NCBI GenBank assembly: GCA_016125975.1
Contig: JAEFCZ010000070.1
Location: forward strand, 1-41,363
Direction of reading: 5' to 3'
Source of the DNA: Candidatus Nitrosopumilus sp.
GTDB lineage: Archaea; Thermoproteota; Nitrososphaeria; Nitrososphaerales; Nitrosopumilaceae
Length of the DNA stretch: 41,363 nt
In this document: one piece after another, positions 8,091 to 15,230 of the stretch
Position numbering within the stretch: position 1 is the stretch's first letter
Layout: each line of letters begins with the position of its first letter
Program-made: the position numbers and the translations under genes
Notes under the pieces: generated by a model
Told to the model about the DNA's origin: nothing
The model's input: only the letters and a program-made list of their open reading frames with translations
Database searches by the model: none

Positions 8091-8654
8091 CTAGTTATCC
8101 AATTTTACATTAATTGGAGTGGGTCTTGAAACAGTATTTGCTACAGGGGAGGCTTTTTTTGCAAGTTCAATTAATTCTTGCAAAGTTTCTTCTGATGCAT
8201 CAGATTCTATCTTAAAGTCAATATTGATTCCCTGATATCCAGGATTGACATTCTTATCTAATTGGAATAATCCTTGAAGATCAATATCTCCTTCTAGAGT
8301 AGATTCAATTGAATCAATTTTTATTCCTCTTGCAGCTGCATGTGCAACTAAGCTAGTTGTCACACAACCAGCAAGTCCTGCTAATAGATATTCTACAGGA
8401 TTTGCACCATTATCATTTCCTAAGAGAACAGATGGTTCATCTTTTACAAAGACATGAGGATTTTCTCTTGTGTGAGTTTTGCATGCTCCATAAAAATTAC
8501 TTACAGTTGTTTGATTTTTGGTTCCATCAATCCATTTGTTTTTTGCACGAAAATTGAACTTTGCAATTTTCTTGTTTTCTTTGATGCTGTCAATCGTTTC
8601 AAAAAGTTGAGAGACATTTACACCATTTACTATTGTTTGGGTTTGTGTTTTCAT
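8091..8654 (-). CDS. OsmC/Ohr-family peroxiredoxin-like protein with a single family cysteine
   Basis: OsmC-fold protein (187 aa). The central helix NPVEYLLAGLAGCVTTSLVA carries the first conserved cysteine (C97), followed by HAAARGIKIDSIESTLEGDID. Classical OsmC/Ohr enzymes use a second cysteine in a CPV-type motif; here that place reads KKASPVANTVSRP, with Ser169 instead. A further cysteine at 58 (GACKTHTREN) lies in the N-terminal region. The protein therefore belongs to the one-cysteine OsmC subgroup, whose catalysis is less clear. The start ATG lies inside an inverted repeat, with a TATA-like TAATATAA about 27 bases upstream, so the transcript is likely leaderless. It is divergent from the ribbon-helix-helix regulator gene, whose product probably represses it. 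Confidence 0.9.
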   Translation of the reverse strand: MKTQTQTIVNGVNVSQLFETIDSIKENKKIAKFNFRAKNKWIDGTKNQTTVSNFYGACKTHTRENPHVFVKDEPSVLLGNDNGANPVEYLLAGLAGCVTTSLVAHAAARGIKIDSIESTLEGDIDLQGLFQLDKNVNPGYQGINIDFKIESDASEETLQELIELAKKASPVANTVSRPTPINVKLDN

Positions 8655-8748
8655 GATATTGATATCATGATATCATTATATTAAGATTACTTTATTTGAT
8701 ATCATGATATCATAATTTATATAATCATGCGCACAAACGATATCATGA
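8652..8748. promoter_or_regulatory. Cluster of GATATCATGATATC palindromes in the osmC/RHH intergenic region
   Basis: The perfect 16-bp palindrome TGATATCATGATATCA occurs twice, at 8660-8675 and 8697-8712. A third dyad, CATGATAT-TG-ATATCATG at 8652-8669, overlaps the first and covers the osmC start codon. A fourth half-site GATATCATGA at 8739-8748 overlaps a candidate ATG of the regulator. TATA-like boxes lie between them: about 8676-8686 for osmC and 8714-8723 (TTTATATAAT) for the regulator. This layout, with sites over or next to both promoters, is what a repressor controlling itself and osmC would use; ribbon-helix-helix proteins bind such short tandem palindromes. Confidence 0.8.
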
Positions 8749-9407
8749 CAAAAGATGTTCTGGTTCGTGGATTTGATAAATCCACACACTCGAATCTAGG
8801 AAAAAAGGCAGAACAAATGGGGGTTTCAATTAATTCAATTGTAAAAGATGCAGTAGATCAATGGCTTGACAAAAAGACTGATGCACCACATGTTCATGAT
8901 TTGTTAATTTATTCAGATGAAAAATCAATGAATAATTTTCTAAAGTCTTTGGATAGAATGACAAGTGGTACAGAATGGTTCAAGTCATTTGCCGCCCCCC
9001 CAAAGCACCATGCAGAAAAAATTCTATCAAAACTTGATTGGTTCAATGGAACAATAAAACCATACAATCCACATGATAGAACCGATGGTTCAAAATATTG
9101 TGGAAGGGTCATTCAAAATATTGTCAAAGAATCAAAAAAGCAACCACTTTGCTGTGTTGATTTTGTAATTACTGATGTCGCAAACAATTCCTTTACTCAT
9201 GCCATGAAACTAGAGCAAAGTTATGATGATGCACGGCTACCGGGATTGATGTTTTGTCCATACAAAGCAAGTGATCTAATGAATTCAGATATTACAGATA
9301 TGATTGAGTTATTTTTAATGCATGACAGAATTTTTGTTCTAAAAAATGATGATATCTACAAATTGCATTTAACAAAAGAAAGTATTCATAAAATTTTCTT
9401 AAATTAA
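8745..9407 (+). CDS. Ribbon-helix-helix regulator with an unrecognised C-terminal domain
   Basis: The N-terminus is a ribbon-helix-helix (CopG/Arc/MetJ type) DNA-binding domain: strand DVLVRGFDKSTHSNLGKKAE, then GVSINSIVKDAVDQWLDKK. About 170 residues follow that I cannot assign. They contain Cys125, the pair Cys142-Cys143 (PLCCVDF), Cys177 (MFCPYK) and HH at 94-95, candidates for thiol or metal sensing (numbered from the ATG at 8727). Two in-frame ATGs exist, at 8727 and 8745. I prefer 8745 because the TATA-like box 8714-8723 lies about 27 bases before it; the longer form adds six residues. The gene is divergent from osmC across a palindrome cluster and converges on the rhodanese gene with overlapping stops. 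It is likely an autoregulated repressor of the redox genes; its signal is unknown. Confidence 0.8.
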   Translation: MTKDVLVRGFDKSTHSNLGKKAEQMGVSINSIVKDAVDQWLDKKTDAPHVHDLLIYSDEKSMNNFLKSLDRMTSGTEWFKSFAAPPKHHAEKILSKLDWFNGTIKPYNPHDRTDGSKYCGRVIQNIVKESKKQPLCCVDFVITDVANNSFTHAMKLEQSYDDARLPGLMFCPYKASDLMNSDITDMIELFLMHDRIFVLKNDDIYKLHLTKESIHKIFLN

Positions 9408-10180
9408 CTTTCTACAGGTAGTTCCAGGCGATTTCCCCATTCACCCCAAGAACCTAGATAGACTTTGACGTTTGAGAATCCTAGTTTTTTGAGAACCAAA
9501 AATGTATTAGCTGCTCTATATGCTCCTTGACAATAAGTTATAATTTCAGTGCCTTTTGGATAATCATACATTTTTGATAATTCCTCATCACTTTTGAATG
9601 TCCCATCTTCTTTGATGTTCTGATTCCAATCAATATTGACAGCATTTGGAATATGACCAGACTGGGCAGCACGAACTGTACTGCCATCATATTCCCCAGG
9701 TGAGCGGGCATCAAGAATTTTCACATTTTCAAGATTATCCTGAATATATTCAAATCCTGTAATTATGTCAGGATTAGTTTTGCCTGAAAAATCAGATGGT
9801 TTGAATCCATTAGGTTTTGTCTCAAGTGGAAGGTTTTCTTTTTTCCATTTTGTGATTCCACCATCAAGCATCATGGTATTTTCATGAGAAAAATACATCA
9901 ACATCCATACACCTCTAGCTGCAAGCATTCCAGATACTGAATCATAAAAGATGACTTTCTTTTCAGGATAAACACCAAGAAAAGATAGCAATGATTTTGA
10001 TTGGTTATTGAAATTCTCAATTCCTTGTTTTGAAGTATCAATCCAGTGAAATGCAAATAGGTCTAAATGAACTGCTCCTGGAATATGACCTTCAGAATAT
10101 TCTTTGAAAGAACGAGTATCAGCTAGAATCACGTCAGGGTCATTTAGAATTGAATTTAGTTCATTTGTGGAAATTATCAT
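9404..10180 (-). CDS. Thiosulfate/3-mercaptopyruvate sulfurtransferase, two rhodanese domains
   Basis: Moves sulfane sulfur between donors such as thiosulfate or mercaptopyruvate and thiol acceptors. The protein (258 aa from the ATG at 10178-10180) has two rhodanese domains. The first, inactive one has ADTRSFKEYSEGHIPGAVHL and DGGITKWKKENLP and no cysteine in its loop. The second has LDARSPGEYDG, GHIPNAVNIDW and the catalytic loop YCQGAYRAAN, with Cys at about position 217. It ends WGNRLELPVES, close to the usual end of SseA-type enzymes. A TTG five codons upstream could also start it. The stops of this gene and the ribbon-helix-helix gene overlap tail to tail. Proximity to OsmC and nitroreductase suits sulfur or thiol homeostasis. 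Confidence 0.93.
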   Translation of the reverse strand: MIISTNELNSILNDPDVILADTRSFKEYSEGHIPGAVHLDLFAFHWIDTSKQGIENFNNQSKSLLSFLGVYPEKKVIFYDSVSGMLAARGVWMLMYFSHENTMMLDGGITKWKKENLPLETKPNGFKPSDFSGKTNPDIITGFEYIQDNLENVKILDARSPGEYDGSTVRAAQSGHIPNAVNIDWNQNIKEDGTFKSDEELSKMYDYPKGTEIITYCQGAYRAANTFLVLKKLGFSNVKVYLGSWGEWGNRLELPVES

Positions 10181-10249
10181 AAAATGTAATTTCAATAATC
10201 AAATTAATTTCTTTGATTTATGACAGATTTAGGCGTAAAGTTCCCCTAT

Positions 10250-10459
10250 TCACATGATAACTCTATGAGATATAGGAATTCCAACTTTAGGTTTTTTTGT
10301 AATTCTACGAGATTTTGTTCCCTTTTGAATTGTTAGTTTCAGACCTTCTTTTGAGAATCGTGTGTTATTATGATCATTTTTTGCAAATCTATTGTTATGG
10401 AATTTGTTAGAACTAAATGATGAGGTTCCTCTTTGATTGTTCATTAGAACAAGACTCAT
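10250..10459 (-). CDS. Small basic protein of unknown function (possible)
   Basis: An open frame of 69 codons from ATG 10457-10459 (MSLVLMNNQRGTSSFSSNKF) to the stop at 10250. The product is strongly basic and rich in Asn, Ser, Arg and Lys (HNNRFAKNDHNNTRFSKEG, then TIQKGTKSRRITKKPKVG), so it may be disordered and could bind nucleic acid. No family is recognised. It stands alone between the rhodanese gene and amt, with A/T-rich sequence upstream. Composition resembles coding DNA, but a chance frame cannot be excluded. Confidence 0.45.
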   Translation of the reverse strand: MSLVLMNNQRGTSSFSSNKFHNNRFAKNDHNNTRFSKEGLKLTIQKGTKSRRITKKPKVGIPISHRVIM

Positions 10460-10559
10460 GCGATTATTTATCAAGTATTTAGGTATTTCATATCATATGA
10501 ATTTATGTAATAATGAAAAATAAATTACAAAAAAATTTCTAATCATAGATTAAAGAGTG

Positions 10560-10590
10560 AATAATAAAAAGAAGAAAAGAAAAGGGTTTT
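10560..10590 (-). terminator. U-rich terminator after amt
   Basis: Immediately after the amt stop the transcript reads a pyrimidine tract: CCCTTTTCTTTTCTTCTTTT followed by TATTATT. No strong hairpin precedes it. Uridine-rich 3' ends without hairpins are the known archaeal type, and are the substrate of aCPSF1 (FttA), which is encoded at 35650-37590 in this window. Confidence 0.6.
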
Positions 10591-10592
10591 TT

Positions 10593-12155
10593 CTATTCGT
10601 TTACGTATGCTCTTTCTCCGTGCTGAGCCAAATCGAGACCAATCTCCTCTTCTTTAGGAGTGACTCTGATTCCGCCAGGCCATACGGCATCCATTACCTT
10701 GAGAATTACAATGGTTACACCAAATGCATAAGCAATTGACATTGCTGCTGCAATAATGCTGATTGCTTGCTGTTCCATTCCTTCTGCAGTGCCAGTCCAT
10801 GCACCAATACCGTCTCCAGTATCCCATACATGTGGACTTGCTAAGGTACCAGTCAAAATTGCACCTGTAAGACCACCCATTCCGTGTATTCCCCATACAT
10901 CTAATGCGTCATCCCACTTACGTGAGTTTTTGAATGCTACACTTGCATAACAAATTGTACCAGCTGCAATACCGATTATAATTGCGGCCATTGGACCTAC
11001 CCAACCTGAGGCTGGTGTAATTGCTACCAATCCTCCTACTGCACCTGATGCTGCACCAACAATACTTGGTTTTCCTGTATGTGCCCATGACATCAAGACC
11101 CAAGTAACTGCGGCCATACCAGTTGAGGTATTAGTAACAGTCCATGCGCTGACGGTAATGCCGTCTACCATTACTTCACTTCCTGCGTTGAAACCAAACC
11201 ATCCAAACCATAGGATACCTGCTCCGAGGACAACCAATGGGATGTTGTGTGGTTCCATTGGCACTTTGCCATATCCAAGTCTTCTGCCAAGGACCATAGC
11301 TCCTGCCAATGCAGCGAATCCGGAAGAAATGTGTACTACAGTACCACCAGCAAAGTCTAATGCATACGATGGTGATAGATCTGGATCAAGGTCTAACGAA
11401 CCTCCTCCTATGTATCCGCCTCCCCAGACCCAATGTGCTATTGGATCATAAACGAAGGTTCCCCATAAGAGTACGAATATGACTAATGCGCTGAATTTGA
11501 TTCTGTCAATCAAACCACCAATAATTAGAACTGGTGTGATGATTGCAAAGGTTCCTTGGAACATTGCAAATAGTTGGTGAGGTACTGTACCTGGCCAACT
11601 TAGACTACAATATTCGCCTTCCTTAAACTCATTCATCTGGTACGCTGCAGACCATGTGTCATGACAAGGACCTAGTTCACCTAACGGTGCCCAAGCCGAT
11701 ACCATGTTGAATCCAACATAATCTAAGTTACCCATGAACAGGTTTGCATCAGAATCAATTCCACCAAATGCTAGTGAGTATCCCCATAGAACCCATTGTA
11801 CAGCCATAAGGCCCATAACAATGAGAGTCATTCCAAGTACATTGACGACGTTCTTTGATCTGGCTAAACCGCCATAAAAGAAACCGACACCTGGAGACAT
11901 GAAGAGTACCATTGATGTTGCTGTTAGCATCCATGCCATGTCACCTGTATCAACCATACAAGGTAGCATGCCGCCTTCGCCGTCATCAAACCAACACTCT
12001 GCTGGATTGCCAGTGTAAATTCCACTGGTTCCTTTTACATATCCGTCCATACCATCTTCAACACTTTGTGCATATGCCTGTGACATTGCACCTGCTGCTG
12101 TGATGGATACTGCGGCTACAAGTAATAGAGCATACTTGTAGTTCCTAGAATTCAT
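10593..12155 (-). CDS. amt: Ammonium transporter of the Amt/Rh family
   Basis: Membrane channel or transporter for ammonium, the energy and nitrogen source of these organisms. The 520-residue protein starts with an export signal (YALLLVAAVSITAAGAMSQA, cut near AYAQ) and an extracellular lead with two cysteines (AECWFDD, LPCMVD). About eleven membrane helices follow. Diagnostic motifs are GVGFFYGGLARSKNVV, TFVYDPIAHWVWGGGYIGGG (first pore histidine), DFAGGTVVHISSG and VWGIHGMGGLTGAI (second pore histidine). An external loop carries another cysteine pair (GPCHDTW, EYCSLSWP). Base composition is more G/C-rich than its neighbours, as expected of a highly expressed gene. It is monocistronic, with a TATA-like box near 12180 and a U-rich terminator. 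No GlnB gene lies next to it. Confidence 0.97.
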   Translation of the reverse strand: MNSRNYKYALLLVAAVSITAAGAMSQAYAQSVEDGMDGYVKGTSGIYTGNPAECWFDDGEGGMLPCMVDTGDMAWMLTATSMVLFMSPGVGFFYGGLARSKNVVNVLGMTLIVMGLMAVQWVLWGYSLAFGGIDSDANLFMGNLDYVGFNMVSAWAPLGELGPCHDTWSAAYQMNEFKEGEYCSLSWPGTVPHQLFAMFQGTFAIITPVLIIGGLIDRIKFSALVIFVLLWGTFVYDPIAHWVWGGGYIGGGSLDLDPDLSPSYALDFAGGTVVHISSGFAALAGAMVLGRRLGYGKVPMEPHNIPLVVLGAGILWFGWFGFNAGSEVMVDGITVSAWTVTNTSTGMAAVTWVLMSWAHTGKPSIVGAASGAVGGLVAITPASGWVGPMAAIIIGIAAGTICYASVAFKNSRKWDDALDVWGIHGMGGLTGAILTGTLASPHVWDTGDGIGAWTGTAEGMEQQAISIIAAAMSIAYAFGVTIVILKVMDAVWPGGIRVTPKEEEIGLDLAQHGERAYVNE

Positions 12156-12246
12156 TAAATTTATCGAAATTGGATTTTATTTAAGGGTTGGAGACTCCAA
12201 AACATTCAAAAAAGTAAATTATTATATTTTAGTATATTCTGATAGT

Positions 12247-12270
12247 AACATAAAATATGAAAATTATGTT
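12247..12270. promoter_or_regulatory. Inverted repeat in the leader of the winged-helix-like gene
   Basis: AACATAA (12247-12253) and TTATGTT (12264-12270) form a perfect 7-bp inverted repeat with a 10-base spacer, just before the ribosome-binding-like AAGGATGTG (12271-12279) and the ATG at 12285. It could be an operator for the gene's own product or a weak RNA hairpin; spacing favours a protein-binding site. Confidence 0.35.
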
Positions 12271-12284
12271 AAGGATGTGCGAAT

Positions 12285-12950
12285 ATGGGAAAATCAGAAA
12301 CTAAACTAGCAATTTTTGATACTTTCAAAACTAAAGGAGAAGAGCTAACTGGAGAAGCTCAAAGACAAAGAGCAATAATTGGAATTCTTGCAAGCAATGC
12401 AAATCCTGCTGAAAGAACTAGAACAGGGATTTCACAAAAAATGGCAAAAAAACAGGGTATTGCCTGGAAGAATATCTATTCAGGAATTTTTAGGGATCTA
12501 GATGAGATTCTTCTTCCAATGGGGATTGCAGAAGAGGATGGAAGGCTACCTCTCCAGAGAGGCCCCAAAGCACTTCAAGAAAAGGGAATTCCATACTATC
12601 ATCTTACAAGAAAAGGTATTTTGATCGCTCTTTCAATTAATGATATCAAAAATAGAGAAAATTTGTTGGGAGAGTTTTTCTCAAAGTCAGAATCTAAAGA
12701 AAAAGAGTTTGAGCAGATTTTAGCTAGTCTTTTGGAGACTAGTCCGAATTTCACGTATTCAATTTTTCAGAAATATGTAAAGGCATTTTGCGACAATAAA
12801 ATCAAGGAATTACTTCCATTTGATCTCTCAAAATTAAGAGAGATTTCAGATGAATCATTAGTAATCCAAAAGGAGATTCTGACAGCTTTTGTGAATCTCT
12901 CAAAGCAGGAAAAAGAAGATGCCATCAAATTCCTTGATAAAATCACCTAG
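12285..12950 (+). CDS. Conserved-looking protein with winged-helix features, function unknown
   Basis: A 221-residue soluble protein that I cannot name. The part 45-115 looks like a winged helix: ERTRTGISQKMAKKQGIAW, KNIYSGIFRDLDEILLPMG, then a basic wing-like PYYHLTRKGILIALSI. The C-terminal half is helical and charged (LLGEFFSKSESKEKEFEQIL, LSKQEKEDAIKFLDKIT). An AGGATGTG ribosome-binding-like sequence precedes the ATG, and the leader has a 7-bp inverted repeat, consistent with a self-regulating DNA-binding protein. It stands just upstream of atpC, but a TATA-like box before atpC suggests separate transcription. The coding call is firm; the DNA-binding role is tentative. Confidence 0.8.
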   Translation: MGKSETKLAIFDTFKTKGEELTGEAQRQRAIIGILASNANPAERTRTGISQKMAKKQGIAWKNIYSGIFRDLDEILLPMGIAEEDGRLPLQRGPKALQEKGIPYYHLTRKGILIALSINDIKNRENLLGEFFSKSESKEKEFEQILASLLETSPNFTYSIFQKYVKAFCDNKIKELLPFDLSKLREISDESLVIQKEILTAFVNLSKQEKEDAIKFLDKIT

Positions 12951-13011
12951 AATTTGTTCCTAAACTAGATCGCCAAACATTAAAATCAGTTGCCCATTGA
13001 GATTGATCGAA

Positions 13012-14049
13012 ATGGGCGGTTCTAAGAATGTTTATGCTTCTGTTAAAGCCTACAGCAAAAAGGGCAAATTATTAACCAAAGCAGATTTTCAAACATTAGC
13101 AGAATCTAGAGATTTAGAAGAATTGATGACTAGAATCAAAAATACCGTTTATGGAGATGCAGTATCTGATGTTCAAAAACCATTTACTTCTCAGAGTATT
13201 GAATCTGCCCTAAGAAGCAAACTAGCAGATATCCATTATTCAATTGCAAAGACATCAGGAAACTCTGGTGTTCTTGATGCTTATTACATGAAATTCATTA
13301 TCTCAAATCTTAAACTAATTCTTAAGGGCAAAGCACTAGGAAAAGAACAAGAGGACATTGAAACTCACGTAAATTTACACGCTGAAGAACTTATCAAGCA
13401 AAGAGACGTCGTTGTCAAAGCTCTAGTTGCCAAAGATTTTGAAGAAGCAGTTGCGAGTTTGAACTCTGGTAAGTTTGGAGAAGAAATTGCAAAAGCAGCT
13501 GCATTATACAATGAGAAAAAGAATGTCCAAATAATTGATACATATTTTGATAAAATTCTATACCAACATCTTGCTGGCGCCATGAAAAATTTTTCTGATA
13601 AAGAAGCAACACAATTAGTCGCAATGGATATTGACTTTTACAATATTCTCAGTGTAATTAGAGGAAAGTTTTGGGGATTACAAGAGGACCAAATTCAAGA
13701 TTTGATAATTCCTGCTAGTCCACCTGCAAGAGAATTACTTGGAAGGATGATGGCAGCAGGAACTGTAAGGGATGCATTCAATGAACTAGCTAGTACAAAA
13801 TACAAAGATCTTGTACCACAAGTTGAAAATGAGTTAGATGCCATTGCTGAATTTGAGAGAGCATTTGAGATGATGATTTACAGAACATCACTTAGGTCAT
13901 TTGCAAAGATGTTTAGCTTTGCAACAGTTGTTGGAATTACCAAATTAACCTCATTTGAGGTGAGAAATCTAGCAGCAATTGCTTTTGCAGTTGAGCAAAA
14001 GATCCCAACTGAGACAACAATGTCAAAATTAATCCTAGAAGAAGAATAG
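13012..14049 (+). CDS. atpC: A/V-type ATP synthase subunit C (central stalk socket, AC39-like)
   Basis: Subunit C (the d/AC39 homologue) couples the central rotor stalk to the membrane proteolipid ring. The 345-residue all-helical protein shows the family signs: an N-terminal YASVKAYSKKGKLLTKADFQ, a middle AYYMKFIISNLKLILKGKAL and a C-terminal AEFERAFEMMIYRTSLR...FSFATVVGITKLTSFEVRNL block ending in the typical Lys/Glu-rich KLILEEE. The start chosen is ATG 13012; a TATA-like ACATTAAAATC lies about 27-30 bases before it. A TTG at 12997 would add five residues. It lies about 8 kb from atpE-A-B and atpI, so the complex is encoded at several sites. A small membrane protein gene follows 10 bases later. 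Confidence 0.9.
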   Translation: MGGSKNVYASVKAYSKKGKLLTKADFQTLAESRDLEELMTRIKNTVYGDAVSDVQKPFTSQSIESALRSKLADIHYSIAKTSGNSGVLDAYYMKFIISNLKLILKGKALGKEQEDIETHVNLHAEELIKQRDVVVKALVAKDFEEAVASLNSGKFGEEIAKAAALYNEKKNVQIIDTYFDKILYQHLAGAMKNFSDKEATQLVAMDIDFYNILSVIRGKFWGLQEDQIQDLIIPASPPARELLGRMMAAGTVRDAFNELASTKYKDLVPQVENELDAIAEFERAFEMMIYRTSLRSFAKMFSFATVVGITKLTSFEVRNLAAIAFAVEQKIPTETTMSKLILEEE

Positions 14050-14059
14050 AAATTTTGAG

Positions 14060-14296
14060 ATGATTAATTTTTTTAATAAGAAATCAAATATTTCTTCTGA
14101 AGTTCTATTCAAGATGGTTTGGGTTAGTTCATTCTTGGCGATGATCTTCGCATTACCTCCATTAGGGTTATTCCTAGGAATTTATTTTTTGACAGGAGAA
14201 TTGATAGTTGGAGCAGTCATTGGTTTTGGAGTTCATTTTGTTATACTAGCCTTTTCTGGAAGAATCTCAAAATTTGTTACCAGATTAATAAGCTAA
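14060..14296 (+). CDS. Small two-helix membrane protein downstream of atpC
   Basis: 78 residues with two hydrophobic segments, about 18-45 (MVWVSSFLAMIFALPPLGLF and LGIYFLT) and 48-66 (LIVGAVIGFGVHFVILAFS), and a basic end GRISKFVTRLIS. The family is not recognised. It begins 10 bases after the atpC stop on the same strand and is therefore probably co-transcribed with it. In bacterial ATP synthase operons a small membrane protein (AtpI/Atp1 type) helps ring assembly; a similar role here is only a suggestion from position. It lacks the carboxylate-bearing helix pattern expected for the proteolipid itself. Confidence 0.75.
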   Translation: MINFFNKKSNISSEVLFKMVWVSSFLAMIFALPPLGLFLGIYFLTGELIVGAVIGFGVHFVILAFSGRISKFVTRLIS

Positions 14297-14330
14297 ACTA
14301 TAAGAAGAGATACAAGAAATTGATGTTATT

Positions 14331-14978
14331 ATGATGGGAGATAGAGATTATCGAACTACTATTCAAAATGCCGTAAAATCAATTGGAGATGAATTAGAAA
14401 TTGATATAGATTCTAAGAATATCCAAACCATTCATCTTCAAGAAGTGGTCAGATGTATGAGACGTGCATACTATGATAGAATAGATCCTCAAGAGGTTGA
14501 AAGAAGAGGATTCAACGAGCTTCTTTCAGGATTACTAAGAAAATTACAGTATGGTAGTGACCCAAAGGATTTTGATATTAACGATCTCAAGCTACGTGGC
14601 CAAGCAGATATGATTGTAGATGATGCAATTCTATTATTTAGACCAGGTACAGAAGAATTAGAAAATCCTCATGCAAGTGATGTATTGTATCTTAATGCAT
14701 GTATGTGGATATATGACAAAGAAGATGGAATTGTGGTATACATTACTGGAGACAGAAAAGAAACAACATTTTCACTGACACGTAACAAAAAGATGTTTGA
14801 AGATATTATACGCAGAGTTCGAGTTCTAAACAACCTACTCAAAGAACAAAAGACACCAATCTTAGAACCGTCAACTGAGTGTAACGAATGCCAATATTAT
14901 GAAAGATGCTTTACACAAAGAAAGAACACCAAACAGACATCCCTAGCAGACATGTTAGGATTGGGCAAGAAAGACTAG
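14331..14978 (+). CDS. Cas4/RecB-like Fe-S protein with apparently lost nuclease motif
   Basis: A 215-residue protein laid out like Cas4 and related PD-(D/E)XK exonucleases with an iron-sulfur cluster. One cysteine is near the N-terminus (VVRCMRRAYYDRIDP, C42) and three form a C-terminal cluster (STECNECQYYERCF, C184, C187, C193), matching the C...C-x2-C-x5-C cluster. The middle has LRGQADMIVDDAILLFRPG: the aspartate (D93) is present, but the E-x-K that should follow is not visible (ILLFRP instead). SDVLYLNACMWIY then corresponds to the helix after the active site. No other cas gene or repeat array is nearby. It may be an inactive, structural or DNA-binding relative. Fold assignment is by pattern only. 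Confidence 0.7.
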   Translation: MMGDRDYRTTIQNAVKSIGDELEIDIDSKNIQTIHLQEVVRCMRRAYYDRIDPQEVERRGFNELLSGLLRKLQYGSDPKDFDINDLKLRGQADMIVDDAILLFRPGTEELENPHASDVLYLNACMWIYDKEDGIVVYITGDRKETTFSLTRNKKMFEDIIRRVRVLNNLLKEQKTPILEPSTECNECQYYERCFTQRKNTKQTSLADMLGLGKKD

Positions 14979-15001
14979 TCTAGATAAATGAAAAATATTG
15001 T

Positions 15002-15018
15002 AAAGGAAAAATTCCTTT
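15002..15018. terminator. Short inverted repeat between convergent genes
   Basis: AAAGGAA-AAA-TTCCTTT is a perfect 7-bp inverted repeat lying between the stops of the Cas4-like gene (14978) and the minus-strand miniprotein (15021). It could form a small hairpin in either transcript and act as a two-way terminator; it is weak and A/T-rich, so this is tentative. Confidence 0.35.
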
Positions 15019-15020
15019 GA

Positions 15021-15131
15021 TTAATCTAGTGGTTCAGGGTGTCCTTTACCACGAAGAGCGAAACACACTACTGCTAGTGCAATTGCGACTCCTGCTGCTG
15101 CGCCGAATGCGGCCATTCCTGCTTCTGCCAT
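15021..15131 (-). CDS. 36-residue Ala/Gly-rich single-helix membrane peptide
   Basis: A short frame from ATG 15129-15131 to TAA 15021-15023 encodes MAEAGMAAFGAAAGVAIALA then VVCFALRGKGHPEPLD. Residues 7-26 form one transmembrane helix packed with Ala/Gly, followed by a basic then acidic tail (RGKGHPEPLD). A strong TATA box (TTATAAAAG on the minus strand, about 15153-15162) is centred 27 bases from the ATG. The codons are as G/C-rich as those of amt. Both points suggest strong expression. The Ala/Gly helix resembles the packing helices of proteolipids and respiratory-complex accessory subunits, but a full c-subunit would need a second helix with a carboxylate. A small subunit of a membrane energy complex is a reasonable guess, not a finding. 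Confidence 0.7.
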   Translation of the reverse strand: MAEAGMAAFGAAAGVAIALAVVCFALRGKGHPEPLD

Positions 15132-15152
15132 TTGATAAAATCCCAATGAAAT

Positions 15153-15162
15153 GGCTTTTATA
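15153..15162 (-). promoter_or_regulatory. Strong TATA box for the 36-residue membrane peptide
   Basis: AGTTATAAAAG on the minus strand stands out from its surroundings and is centred 27 bases before the ATG at 15131, the standard place for a leaderless archaeal transcript. Confidence 0.6.
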
Positions 15163-15230
15163 ACTTTGCCAATATTTTATCTCTAAAAACAAATTATCAT
15201 AATTTTATGATTTTGTGATACTATTGAAGT

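Noticed and set aside
10654-11103. Alternative minus-strand frames inside amt, rich in Trp, Cys and Asn
   Set aside because: Odd composition and complete overlap with the certain amt frame.
11158-11451. Plus-strand 97-codon frame antisense to amt
   Set aside because: Proline-rich shadow of the G/C-rich membrane gene; no promoter or family.
14331-14978. A CRISPR-Cas locus suggested by the Cas4-like protein
   Set aside because: No repeat-spacer array and no other cas gene is visible on either side.
15021-15131. The 36-residue peptide as the ATP synthase proteolipid (subunit K/c)
   Set aside because: Only one helix and no membrane carboxylate; a proteolipid needs at least two helices.
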